Shown piece by piece: positions 9,078-15,508 of a DNA stretch of 64,000 nucleotides. Within the stretch, counting starts at the first letter, position 1; each line of letters opens with the position of its first letter. A model generated the notes under the pieces. The model did not search any database. It was not told where the DNA came from and worked only from the letters and a program-made list of their open reading frames with translations. The translations under genes and the position numbers were made by a program. Source of the stretch: J054 sp965223095 (lineage in GTDB: Bacteria; Pseudomonadota; Gammaproteobacteria; Steroidobacterales; GCA-2729495); the NCBI GenBank assembly GCA_965223095.1, contig OZ244979.1:124001-188000 (forward strand). The letters are read 5' to 3'.

Positions 9078-10442
9078 CTATTTAGGACCGACCGGGTCGG
9101 GCGCAGCAAGACCAGGCAACTGCGCGCTGACCAGTAAACCACCGTCTTGCGCATTCTCCGCCCAAATCCGCCCACCATGCAGCCGCAGCGCGCGCGCGGC
9201 GATAGCTAAGCCGATGCCGGAACCCCCGCTAGGCCCTGACTCGAAGGGCGCAAACATCCGTTCGAGGAAATCGGCACTCACGCCCGGACCATCATCACGA
9301 ACCGTTACTAGCGCAAAATCGTCATTGTGGTCGTCGTAAGCCACTTCGACAAATTGCTGCGCATGCTGCAAGGCATTGCGAACAACATTTTCCATAGCGC
9401 TAGTCAGTAGCACCGGATCTCCCTGAACGTACAATGCGCCGGCGTCACGAAGCTGAACCTCGATGCCCCGCGTACTGCCTTCAAAGCGCCCATCGGCCAC
9501 TATCTTGTGCAGAATTTGTTTTAAGTCGACGGGTTCCCGAACCGGGGTTTGCCCGCTATCTAAGCGCGACAAATCCATAATCTGACCGATTAAGCGATCC
9601 AGTTTTTCGACCTCACGTTCAATGCGATCTAGATTTGACTGCTCGCCATCACCCACAGCCTGCCGCTGCAGACCAACGGCGAGACGCAAACGAGCCAGGG
9701 GTGAGCGCAGTTCGTGGGAGACATCGCGCAGTAATCGCTGTTGATTGCCGACCAAATGCTCCACACGTTCGGCCATGTGATTGAAGTCGGCTGCCAGGGC
9801 GCCAAACTCATCCTGACGCTCGCTCATGCGCTCACCGACGCGAGCACTAAGGTCGCCAGCAGCAATAGCTTGACCGGCCGCGCGCAAAGCACGCAGAGGC
9901 CGAACTAAATAATGCGCCAAGACAATGCACGCCAAGGCGCCCACCAGCAGCAATAACACCGGATACAACAGTCGTAACGGCGAACGCTGCCAAGAGTTAG
10001 CCCAGGGACCATCCCGCGGCGGCAGCAACAACAGATATACGCGTCCGGCCGGATCATATAGGCGACGCTGGGGCCATCGCCGCGCGAACCGGCGCCCGGG
10101 CTGCGATTCTGAATCGAACTCGCGTTCCGATCTTAGTCGTTTGACGCCCGGGGGTACTGGCCGGCCCAGTAAATCCAGCCCATCAGGACCAATCACTAGC
10201 AGTGACGCCAGCAAGGTTTTCTGCTGCGTTTCTATCCATACGCGCAGGCCTGGTTCCCCCTCTGCGCTTAACGCCCGCTGCGCTTGTTCTGCAAGAGCCG
10301 TGAGGCTGCCACTAAGTGCTTCCCGACGCGTGTTATCAACATCCGAACGAGTCCATACCGAACCCACTAGCGCCGACAAAACCGTGGTAATCACCAGTAC
10401 GGCGATGAAGGCCAAGAAAAGTCGCCAGTAAAATCGGCTCAT
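9078..10442 (-). CDS. cpxA: CpxA-like sensor histidine kinase
   Basis: 454-residue inner-membrane sensor kinase. One helix at about 7-28, a periplasmic sensor segment to about 155, a second helix at about 158-180, then a HAMP linker (RPLRALRAAGQAIAAGDLSARV). The dimerization/phosphoacceptor motif LLRDVSHELRSPLARLRLA has the phosphorylated His at 243. The ATPase domain has the N box (NVVRNALQHA), G1 (DDGPGVS) and G2 (GGSGIGLAIA). The H-box wording is that of CpxA. The start overlaps the regulator stop by four bases (ATGA), so the pair is one operon. The divergent CpxP-like gene on the other side of the regulator supports the Cpx assignment; orthology is inferred. Confidence 0.88.
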   Translation of the reverse strand: MSRFYWRLFLAFIAVLVITTVLSALVGSVWTRSDVDNTRREALSGSLTALAEQAQRALSAEGEPGLRVWIETQQKTLLASLLVIGPDGLDLLGRPVPPGVKRLRSEREFDSESQPGRRFARRWPQRRLYDPAGRVYLLLLPPRDGPWANSWQRSPLRLLYPVLLLLVGALACIVLAHYLVRPLRALRAAGQAIAAGDLSARVGERMSERQDEFGALAADFNHMAERVEHLVGNQQRLLRDVSHELRSPLARLRLAVGLQRQAVGDGEQSNLDRIEREVEKLDRLIGQIMDLSRLDSGQTPVREPVDLKQILHKIVADGRFEGSTRGIEVQLRDAGALYVQGDPVLLTSAMENVVRNALQHAQQFVEVAYDDHNDDFALVTVRDDGPGVSADFLERMFAPFESGPSGGSGIGLAIAARALRLHGGRIWAENAQDGGLLVSAQLPGLAAPDPVGPK

Positions 10443-11134
10443 GCGTGATCGGCCGGTATGACTAGCTGATAGCCGCGGCCGCGAATCGTTTTAATGCGCG
10501 TTTCTCCGCCGGGCAATGGACCCAGTTTGCGGCGTAGGTTACTGATATGGGTATCCAGGCTGCGATCAAAGGGCGTTAAGTCTCGGCCCAAGGCCTGCTG
10601 AGATAGCTCATTCTTGTCAATCACCTGCCCGGCGGCACGCATCAGGCAGGCCGTGATGGCGTATTCAGTCGCGGTAATATTCACCAGTTCATCACCGCGA
10701 TACAGTGATAGCGACCCCGGCTCAAGACGCAGATCACCCACACTGCATTCGCCTTGCTCATCCGGCAGCCGTCGACTACGCCGCAAAATCGCCCGCAGCC
10801 TGGCGGTCAGTTCGCGCGGATTAAAGGGTTTGGGCAAATAGTCATCGGCGCCCAACTCCAAACCCACAATGCGATCAAGCTCTTCGCCGCGGGCGGTCAA
10901 CATGAGCACCGGAACCTCGCTGAAACCCCGAATTGCACGCAGCGCGTCGAAGCCATCCATGACCGGCATACTGATATCCATCACGACTAAACTATGTTGA
11001 TGGTCGCGAACCGCTTCTACCCCCGCCGCCCCATCGTGGGCCTGGCTGACGGAAAAGCCATCCGCCGATAAATACTCGGCGAGCATGGCGCAGAGCTCGC
11101 GGTCATCGTCAATCAACAAAACAGACGCTTGCAT
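10439..11134 (-). CDS. cpxR: CpxR-like OmpR-family response regulator
   Basis: 231-residue regulator. The receiver domain has the acidic pocket IDDDREL and the phosphoacceptor Asp53 in VVMDISMPVMDG, with the conserved Lys in LPKPFNPREL. A winged-helix DNA-binding domain follows (TATEYAITACLM, SLDTHISNLRRKLG, IKTIRGRGYQLV). The ATG at 11134 is taken rather than 11194 because the receiver begins directly there (MQASVLLIDDD) and the longer form would run through the direct repeats that look like its own binding sites. It is translationally coupled to the kinase by an ATGA overlap. Expected role: phosphorylated by the kinase under envelope stress and activating the divergent CpxP-like gene. Confidence 0.9.
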   Translation of the reverse strand: MQASVLLIDDDRELCAMLAEYLSADGFSVSQAHDGAAGVEAVRDHQHSLVVMDISMPVMDGFDALRAIRGFSEVPVLMLTARGEELDRIVGLELGADDYLPKPFNPRELTARLRAILRRSRRLPDEQGECSVGDLRLEPGSLSLYRGDELVNITATEYAITACLMRAAGQVIDKNELSQQALGRDLTPFDRSLDTHISNLRRKLGPLPGGETRIKTIRGRGYQLVIPADHA

Positions 11135-11454
11135 AGGTGATAACCGTAAATCTATTGCTCGCGCAACAATAGACCCCTGGCCAAAACTTTGCATTTCTTT
11201 GCAAAACTTCTCACCAGCTTGTCACTACAGGTCACCGGCCGTGGCTAGACTATCCCCACACTTGTTGGAGAGTCATCATGATTAGGCCTGGATACACCGT
11301 TTCGACACCGTTTAAACGCGCTCGTCTAAGCCAATGGACATTGATGGTTCGACGCTAACTGATCTGGCCTTGGAGACCACCAATTGAACAACTCAAGCCG
11401 ATGACTTAGCACCAAGGATGCAAATAACTGTCGCTTTTTTTATAGGAAAATACC
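11135..11454. other. 320-bp divergent intergenic region of the Cpx-like locus
   Basis: Contains the two repeat pairs described separately and a possible 26-codon frame on the plus strand from ATG 11278 to TAA 11358. That frame has GGAG at 11267-11270, seven bases upstream. No long gene fits. The long leader before the CpxP-like start at 11455 leaves room for post-transcriptional control. Confidence 0.5.
11188..11235. promoter_or_regulatory. Two 10-bp-period direct repeats, candidate CpxR boxes
   Basis: In the divergent region between the regulator and the CpxP-like gene, TTTGC occurs at 11188-11192 and 11198-11202, separated by five bases. On the other strand this reads GCAAA-N5-GCAAA, one base per half-site from the known CpxR consensus GTAAA-N5-GTAAA. 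A second pair, GTCAC at 11221-11225 and 11231-11235, has the same 10-bp period. OmpR-family regulators bind such tandem sites as dimers. Which pair is used is unknown; the TTTGC pair fits CpxR better. Confidence 0.5.
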
Positions 11455-11964
11455 ATGCAGAAACGCAAAAAAATTATTCTGTCCGCCGTCGCCCTTGGCG
11501 TAATCGCGGCCTCGGCCATCGCCTGGGGGGTCAGCGAAAACACCCGCAGCGGTTCCGGCGCAAAACCCGATGACGGCTACGGCCGACACTTCAGTCACGG
11601 ACATCGCAGCCCGATGCACCGATTAGGTCACCACCTAGACCTCAGCGATGAACAGCAAGAGAGCATCACTACCATCTTGCGGAATGCCCGCTCTGAGGGC
11701 GAGCAACTGGGAAACCAATTGTCCGATCTGCGCGGCGAGGTCACGGACATGATCCGCAACGCTGGGTATGACGAAGACGAAGTGCGCATTCGGGTAGAAA
11801 ACGCTTCGCCGGTATTCGTCGATCTGACGCTACTAGGCATTCGAACCATGAGTCAGGTCTATGCCGAATTAACGCCGGAACAACGGCTACGCGCCGACGA
11901 GTTGTTGGAAAAACGAACACACGGTCGCTATGGCCGCGGCCGGTTCGGGATGCCTGGATTTTAG
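11455..11964 (+). CDS. CpxP/Spy-family periplasmic stress protein
   Basis: 169 residues. A Lys/Arg-rich start and a hydrophobic core (IILSAVALGVIAASAIAW) form a signal peptide. The mature part is histidine-rich at first (HFSHGHRSPMHRLGHH) and then helical, with the two family motifs: LSDEQQ at 63-68 and the classic LTxxQ motif LTPEQR at 139-144. These are the hallmarks of CpxP, Spy and CnxP/ZraP-like proteins, which are periplasmic chaperones, metal binders and inhibitors of the Cpx sensor. Its divergent position next to the sensor/regulator pair is the E. coli cpxP arrangement. The His-rich N-terminus hints at metal binding. A hairpin terminator follows at 12001. Confidence 0.88.
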   Translation: MQKRKKIILSAVALGVIAASAIAWGVSENTRSGSGAKPDDGYGRHFSHGHRSPMHRLGHHLDLSDEQQESITTILRNARSEGEQLGNQLSDLRGEVTDMIRNAGYDEDEVRIRVENASPVFVDLTLLGIRTMSQVYAELTPEQRLRADELLEKRTHGRYGRGRFGMPGF

Positions 11965-12000
11965 GTGCTGCGACCAAATACACGATGCTGTTGAATAGCC

Positions 12001-12031
12001 AGGCGGGCGAGCCCTTGCGGTTCGCCCGCCT
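12001..12031 (+). terminator. Hairpin between convergent genes
   Basis: A perfect 10-bp stem, AGGCGGGCGA at 12001-12010 pairing with 12022-12031, around an 11-base loop. It lies 37 bp after the CpxP-like stop and 16 bp from the stop of the opposite gene. There is no T-tract on either side, so it may act as a weak or shared terminator for both strands. Confidence 0.6.
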
Positions 12032-12046
12032 AGTATTCACAAGCTA

Positions 12047-12370
12047 TCAATATTGAATCTTGGTTTCATCGTTCCAGCGATGCGCACGGCAACTGAAGTT
12101 TTGCGCCCGGATAGCTTCACCACCGACTTCGTAAAAGGCCTCGGACTGAATATCGAATTCATGCCAAAAACCATGCGTTCGCACATCGGTGACGGTATGG
12201 CGCAAATGGCGGGTGCCGGGCTCCTGAAGGTCAGCTCTGACAATCTCCACGCAACGTGCTAGCTCATTGGCGTAGAGTGCCCGGGGCGTTTCCCGGGCCG
12301 TGGCCGCCGTGCTTGTTAACAACAAAGCGGCGGCAAGTAGGACGGCTTGGCGATGGTGGCGAGTATTCAT
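12047..12370 (-). CDS. Small secreted protein, unknown
   Basis: 107 residues with a clear signal peptide (RQAVLLAAALLLTSTAATA, cleavage near residue 26). The mature ~80 residues contain two cysteines (ARCVEIV and NFSCRAH) that could form a disulfide, and a conserved-looking GFWHEFDI segment. No family is recognised. It is convergent with the CpxP-like gene across a hairpin and divergent from the winged-helix/hydrolase fusion gene, so it has its own promoter in the ~120 bp before 12490. A role in the envelope is inferred only from the signal peptide and neighbourhood. Confidence 0.65.
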   Translation of the reverse strand: MNTRHHRQAVLLAAALLLTSTAATARETPRALYANELARCVEIVRADLQEPGTRHLRHTVTDVRTHGFWHEFDIQSEAFYEVGGEAIRAQNFSCRAHRWNDETKIQY

Positions 12371-12451
12371 TGCAGCGTTCTCCCGTTGAGCGTTAGTCTA
12401 GGGGCGTTCTGGCCCAGGGCTTCACTTTGCCTCTATCCTTAGCCGAGGTAT

Positions 12452-12488
12452 TGACTGAGGCATGACTTTTTTATGACGAATTTCTGAC
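12452..12488. promoter_or_regulatory. Four TGAC direct repeats with exact 11-bp period
   Basis: TGAC occurs at 12452, 12463, 12474 and 12485, each exactly 11 bp apart, ending one base before the ATG at 12490. Read on the other strand, the units resemble the PhoB box (repeated GTCAT-type sites every 11 bp). PhoB/OmpR-type winged helices bind this kind of array head to tail. The downstream gene itself carries such a DNA-binding domain, so either autoregulation or control by a PhoB-like regulator is likely. The position over the translation start suggests repression or a leaderless message. Confidence 0.6.
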
Positions 12489-12489
12489 C

Positions 12490-13677
12490 ATGTCCGAATT
12501 CCTCTCATGCCACCGCTTCGGGGACTGCGAGCTCGACTTGGCACGCCGTGAGCTGCGCGTGGGCGGGCAGTCCCAAGACCTCGAACCGAAGGTCTTCGAT
12601 CTCCTCGCATACTTACTGGAATCCCGTGATCGTGTCGTCAGTCATGACGAACTCATGGATGCCTTGTGGCCCGAGGTGATTGTTACGGAGGCTGCCCTGG
12701 CTAGAACGATCATGAAAGCCCGCAAAGCGGTGGGCGATGACGCGCGTCGTCAAGCGGTGATTAAAACTTTATCCAAACGCGGCTATCGCTTCGTGGCAGA
12801 ACTCGAAACGGCAGCGGCCCACAACGAATACGGCGAGCCCCTCGACCTATCTCCGGTACGCTTCGCGAAGAGCGATGAACTGCATATCGCTTGGCGCAGC
12901 TTGGGCGAGAACGGCATCGACATTCTGTTCGTTCCGGGCTTCGTCTCGCATTTGGACATTCGTTATCGCATCGAGAGCGTCGCTAGCTTTGATCAACAGT
13001 TGGCTCGCAATGGCCGCCTGATTACTTTCGATAAGCGCGGTGTCGGTCTGTCGGATCGGATTGCCTATGCACCCAAGCCGGAACAGATCGTGGCCGATAT
13101 GCTCGCCGTCTTGGATGCGGCCGCTAGTGAAAAGGCGGTGTTGTTCGGCGTTTCAGAAAGCGGGCCCACCGCCGCCCTGTTTGCCACCCGCTATCCCGAA
13201 CGCACTCGCGCGCTCATCATGTACGGGAGCTTCGCAAAAGGCACGCGCGACGAGGATCATCCCTGGGGGCTCAGCCGGCAGGACTATGATGCCTGGCTAG
13301 ACAAACTCATCGCGGGCTGGGGCGGCCCCTCTTCGCTGGAATACTTCGCGCCAAGCTTGGCCAATGATCCGGAAGCCCAAGAAGTCTGGGCACGTTACCT
13401 GCGGGGTGCCGCTACACCCACCAGCATACGCGGCATTCTCGAAACCTTGCGAGATGTCGATATGCGGGCGACATTGGCCCGGGTGCAAACACCCAGTTTG
13501 ATCTTGCACCGGCAGGGTGATCGCATCGCCGCCTACCAAGCCGGCGAAGACATGGCCAAACGTATCCCGCAAGCTCAGTTTCGTTTGCTTCCCGGTGATG
13601 ATCATTGGTGGTTTTTGGGCGACAGCGACAGCATTATTAGGGAAATAGAACAATTTTTGCGGCAACTAGGGAACTGA
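12490..13677 (+). CDS. Winged-helix DNA-binding domain fused to alpha/beta hydrolase
   Basis: 395 residues. Residues 1-105 are an OmpR/PhoB-type winged helix of the CadC kind, with no receiver domain (LEPKVFDLLAYLLESRDRVV, SHDELMDALWP, IKTLSKRGYRFVAEL). Residues ~125-395 are an alpha/beta hydrolase: oxyanion strand ILFVPGF, nucleophile elbow GVSESG with Ser222, an acid at Asp343 and His371 in PGDDHWW. All catalytic residues are present, so the enzyme part may be active or may have become a ligand sensor. No transmembrane segment is present, unlike CadC. No clear Shine-Dalgarno precedes the ATG; instead four TGAC repeats run up to it. Function as a ligand-responsive regulator is inference. Confidence 0.85.
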   Translation: MSEFLSCHRFGDCELDLARRELRVGGQSQDLEPKVFDLLAYLLESRDRVVSHDELMDALWPEVIVTEAALARTIMKARKAVGDDARRQAVIKTLSKRGYRFVAELETAAAHNEYGEPLDLSPVRFAKSDELHIAWRSLGENGIDILFVPGFVSHLDIRYRIESVASFDQQLARNGRLITFDKRGVGLSDRIAYAPKPEQIVADMLAVLDAAASEKAVLFGVSESGPTAALFATRYPERTRALIMYGSFAKGTRDEDHPWGLSRQDYDAWLDKLIAGWGGPSSLEYFAPSLANDPEAQEVWARYLRGAATPTSIRGILETLRDVDMRATLARVQTPSLILHRQGDRIAAYQAGEDMAKRIPQAQFRLLPGDDHWWFLGDSDSIIREIEQFLRQLGN

Positions 13678-13742
13678 ACGCTTGGATACTGAGAGAAATC
13701 TGTAACCCCTTGCATCGACACGCGCGTTACCGGCGACAGAAC

Positions 13743-14246
13743 ATGGCCAAGCTGACAGCTTCACTGCCAAATCCATCTAGAATGCCGCAATGTCAGCGCT
13801 TATCTTTATTCAGCTCGCTGCTCGGCAGCATCGCATGCGCACTCTTGATGGCAGGCTGCATGAACCAACCCAGCAAAAAAGCCACCGTTGAAATATTCGG
13901 GACCACATGGGTTGCGCAAGACGTCGATGGCCAAGCGACTCTTCAAGGCGTGCGCCCAACACTAGAGTTGGCGTCCGGCTTCAGGCTCGTGGGCTTTAGC
14001 GGCTGCAATCGCTATTTTGGCAGCTATGTCTTAAGCGGTGCCGAAATTGAATTTGGGCCTATAGGCAGCACGCGCATGGCTTGCCCAGCACCCATCATGA
14101 ACCAAGAACAACGGTTCTTTCAGGCCTTGGACGCAACCCGAAGTTTTCTCATTGAAACCGAATCTGCGTGGCTTTACTTGCAAAACTCCGCGGGCGAGAA
14201 CATTCTGTCATTTAGTCCGCAAAATCCTGTGGAGCCTCCGCCGTAA
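13743..14246 (+). CDS. META-domain lipoprotein, HslJ-like
   Basis: About 167 residues. A lipoprotein signal (SLLGSIACALLMAGC) is followed by one META domain: the opening strand FGTTWVAQDVDG, the central signature SGCNRYFGSYVLSG, and the TRMACP ... EQRFFQALD segment typical of HslJ/META proteins, which sit at the outer membrane and are linked to heat or novobiocin tolerance in E. coli. The start is uncertain: ATG 13743 and ATG 13782 both precede the signal peptide, and a TTG at 13710 extends it; none has a strong ribosome site. The last ~35 bp overlap the convergent serine hydrolase gene. Confidence 0.82.
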   Translation: MAKLTASLPNPSRMPQCQRLSLFSSLLGSIACALLMAGCMNQPSKKATVEIFGTTWVAQDVDGQATLQGVRPTLELASGFRLVGFSGCNRYFGSYVLSGAEIEFGPIGSTRMACPAPIMNQEQRFFQALDATRSFLIETESAWLYLQNSAGENILSFSPQNPVEPPP

Positions 14247-15420
14247 GACCCCGAATCAGTAAATTGGGAATGCGTGTTTGATCCCAGGGCTCCTTCGGCC
14301 ACACGCGATTGGCCCGCACGACCACCAAGTCCAGCGACGGCACGACCCAAACATGCTGAAATCCGTGGCCCAAGAATTGAAATAGGTCATCACTGGCGAA
14401 GGGCTCGGAAGCCCACCAAACTCGCGGGCTATCCGGGGCGTCGCCATAGGGATTCATGCCCTGATCTGGCTTGAGCCAAATCTGATAGCCATAGACGTCC
14501 GTCGTGCTGGCCGGTTGCACCATTTCCTTCGCCCAGCCGGGCGGCAAGATCTGCTTATCCCCAAGACGGCCGTCATTCAGCATGAGCAGACCGAGTTTTG
14601 CCCAATCCACGGGCCGCGACAGGATGCAGCATGACTTCATCACATTGCCGCCTGGCTGGTCGAGATACATGAACGCCGGGGCTAAGTCGGCGGCGGCCCA
14701 GATGCGCCGGCCCATATAATTTTGGTAGGACTCGCCGACCGCCCGCTCCAACACCAAACCGAGCAAGTTATTTTCATTATTGTTGTAGTCGAATTGAGTG
14801 CCCGGCTCATCTACCAAGGGCAAGCGAAAAATGGCGCGGTTGAAATCGATATTAAAATGTTGCCAAACGGCTTTTGACCACGGCACGGGACGGTAATCTG
14901 CAGAGATCTGCGCCAAGCCGCCCGACATGTTAAGCAAGTGACGCACGGTGATTTCGCCCCGCGGATCATCGCGCCATTCTTCTAAATACTGATCGATGGG
15001 ATCGTCCACTGAGGCAATGTCACCATCGGTGATGGCCATACCCACGGCCATGGCCAAGACGGTCTTAGACATGGATTGCGGGTTAAATAGGGATTCGCGG
15101 TCATAACCCGGCCAATACTTTTCCAACTCGATCTGTCCGTGGCGCACGATGATTAGTGCCATGGATTCCTGTTCATCGGCGTAGTCGACCACAGAGTCGA
15201 GGACCGGCTGCGGAATCGTAGCCGCCGCGGCTGTCGGTAATACCGTGCCGGCACCATGGGACAAAGATGCCAGGGGCTCAAACCATTCGATGGGCGTGGT
15301 GTGAGCATCGTAGCCATTCAGCACGAAACTGCCGTAGCGCTTCACGAACAGCCAATGGTCCCACCACCACCAAGCCAGAACAGCCAGCAGGATCCAGACT
15401 ATTGATTGCTTGAATTTCAC
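14212..15420 (-). CDS. Serine hydrolase, class C beta-lactamase fold
   Basis: 402 residues with an N-terminal membrane anchor or uncleaved signal (SIVWILLAVLAWWWW). The penicillin-binding/beta-lactamase fold is shown by SxxK at 116-119 (SMSK, catalytic Ser116 and Lys119) and YxN at 212-214 (YNN). Further elements are HLLNMSGG and the late GHGFQHVWVVPSLDLVVV strand where the third motif (HxG) would lie. Such proteins are esterases, peptidases or carboxypeptidase-like enzymes acting in the periplasm; resistance activity is not implied. The 3' end overlaps the META lipoprotein gene on the other strand. No terminator is visible at that end because of the overlap. Confidence 0.88.
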   Translation of the reverse strand: MKFKQSIVWILLAVLAWWWWDHWLFVKRYGSFVLNGYDAHTTPIEWFEPLASLSHGAGTVLPTAAAATIPQPVLDSVVDYADEQESMALIIVRHGQIELEKYWPGYDRESLFNPQSMSKTVLAMAVGMAITDGDIASVDDPIDQYLEEWRDDPRGEITVRHLLNMSGGLAQISADYRPVPWSKAVWQHFNIDFNRAIFRLPLVDEPGTQFDYNNNENNLLGLVLERAVGESYQNYMGRRIWAAADLAPAFMYLDQPGGNVMKSCCILSRPVDWAKLGLLMLNDGRLGDKQILPPGWAKEMVQPASTTDVYGYQIWLKPDQGMNPYGDAPDSPRVWWASEPFASDDLFQFLGHGFQHVWVVPSLDLVVVRANRVWPKEPWDQTRIPNLLIRGLTAEAPQDFAD

Positions 15421-15454
15421 GAACCGTCTCCCCAGGCCGGGTCAACAAGTTAGC

Positions 15455-15488
15455 AAAAAAAAAGGCGCGGCCGCATCGCGACCGCGCC
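15455..15488 (-). terminator. Rho-independent terminator of second TonB receptor
   Basis: Read on the minus strand: stem GGCGCGG / CCGCGCC extended by an inner CGC / GCG pair around a short loop (15464-15488), followed by a run of nine T (complement of A at 15455-15463). It lies 20 bp after the receptor stop at 15509. Confidence 0.85.
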
Positions 15489-15508
15489 GATTGTCCATAC
15501 TACAAGAC

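Noticed and set aside
14212..15420. Calling the serine hydrolase an antibiotic-resistance beta-lactamase
   Set aside because: SxxK and YxN are shared by esterases and peptidases of the same fold; length and N-terminal anchor fit those better.
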